From: Diphasiastrum complanatum
Lineage: Eukaryota; Streptophyta; Lycopodiopsida; Lycopodiales; Lycopodiaceae
Assembly (NCBI GenBank): GCA_029204225.1
Contig: CM055109.1
Coordinates: 27,036,178 to 27,100,177, forward strand
Length of the DNA: 64,000 nucleotides
Reading direction: 5' to 3'
The position numbers and the translations under genes were made by a program. Below are positions 63,160-64,000 of this stretch, in pieces. Numbering within the stretch: the stretch's first letter is position 1; each line of letters opens with the position of its first letter. The notes below the pieces were generated by a model. The model saw nothing but the letters and a program-made list of their open reading frames with translations, was not told the origin of the DNA and did no database searches.

Positions 63160-64000
63160 CTATAAGCCTAGGTCAAAAGAGTTCCAAGACAAAATTTTGG
63201 ACCTGATTCTATCAAGAATCCAGTTAAAACGGTCTCTGTTAGTAAGTGAAGCTCCTGGAGGAAAACCCAAGTATCTGAATATGGTACCGTGAGGAAGGAC
63301 GTGAAGGTCTAAATCTAGCCACCAGTCAGGTGGAGCATCATGAGAGAGAACAATGATATCAGATTTCTGGTAGTTAATCAACGAGTCAAAGAAATCACAT
63401 GAACGAGCAAACTTAGAAAGGAGAAGGAAAGTAGAATGGTAATGTAACTCAATAAAGCAAGCCAAATCATCAGCAAAGAGTTGCAGGCCAAGTGGAACAC
63501 CCTGAAAAATGAAAAGGCGAAAGGAAGGGGAGGAGTTGAGCTTGTGAAGATGGAAAATAAGGGGTTCTGTAGCAATAACAAAGGGATAGGGGGACAAAGG
63601 GCAGCCTTGTCTGATGCCACACGAGACATAGAAAAAGAGAGAGAACACCCTAAAAGATAATGGAAGAGGAGGCAGAAGCAAAAACGGCTCTGATAATCTT
63701 AGTGATGTAGTCAGGCAGTCCAAAAGAAGTGTATCAAAAAAGTAGATAGTTCTAACTAATGCGGTCAAAGGCTTTATCAAAGTCAATCTTAAGCAGAAGG
63801 GCCGGATAATTATACCATAGGGAGGAATCAATGGTGGACTAGACATTCAGGATGTTGTCAAAAAGGGACCTACCTTTGATAAAACTAGCCTAACTTATGG
63901 AGAGATGGGTGGGAAGTAGAGGAGCAATTCTCCTAACAATGGCCTTTGCTATGATCTTATACGAAGTGTGTTGGGTTTTTCTTTCGCTGTTCTTTGGATT
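63160..64000 (-). pseudogene. LINE (L1-type) reverse transcriptase, truncated, running off the window
   Basis: From the right edge leftwards: SYKIIAKAIVRRIAPLLP, then QASFIKGRSLFDNIL-type motif (with a stop in place of Gln, about 63890), LLKIDFDKAFD, GIRQGCPLSPYPFVIATEPL and QLFADDLACF with the FADD catalytic box at 63478-63464. It continues to YLGFPPG and IRSKILSWNSF, after which homology ends near 63190. This is the domain order of plant L1-like ORF2, where the enzyme nicks and copies its RNA at the target site. At least two stops (about 63840 and 63890) show it is inactive. Endonuclease and RT N-terminus would lie beyond 64000. Confidence 0.85.

Overview
The window looks like nuclear DNA of a land plant with a large, repeat-rich genome. 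It holds two intron-split protein genes of deeply conserved plant families, and kilobases of Ty1/copia, Ty3/gypsy, hAT and LINE debris, AT-rich non-coding sequence and very long CT/GA and CA microsatellites. Introns of 3-15 kb packed with transposons suggest a fern, a gymnosperm or a similarly bloated genome; that lineage guess is inference. There are no operons and no sign of prokaryotic or organellar DNA.

Layout. 1-2442: 5' half of a minus-strand gypsy element (gag, primer-binding site, complete LTR). 2720-13027: the last six exons of an ARL1-type ARF-like GTPase on the plus strand; the P-loop exon is not in the window. Its introns carry short tandem duplications and two copies of a TIR element built from GTTCCGGAACG motifs. 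13028-24060: intergenic DNA with a miniature LTR element (17027-18328), a compound CA/CT microsatellite, a TATA-bearing candidate non-coding promoter near 20.8 kb and a copia RT fragment.

24799-43096: a three-exon LysM-domain gene (398 codons) whose first intron is about 15.6 kb and splits the LysM domain. That intron holds a copia element interrupted by a chromodomain-type gypsy element, a decayed multi-exon hAT (DUF659-type) transposase gene, a 1.47 kb near-perfect foldback, and a reverse-strand histone H3-like pseudogene with an unusual same-frame C-terminal extension.

43097-64000: no intact gene recognised. It contains a CT microsatellite next to a hairpin element, a gypsy element with retropepsin joined to an RNase H tail and integrase (47.2-49.3 kb), a reverse-strand copia element with a 163-bp CT tract inside pol (50.0-53.3 kb), a second gypsy element (53.3-56.6 kb), a Z-DNA-prone CG/CA tract, an LTR with primer-binding site (61.95-62.32 kb) and a reverse-strand LINE reverse transcriptase running off the right edge.

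The two host genes are unrelated in function: one is a Golgi/trans-Golgi small GTPase, the other a putative intracellular LysM protein. What links the window is transposon biology. Four retroelements with recognisable pol have each lost one block of a catalytic domain while the flanking domains remain readable.
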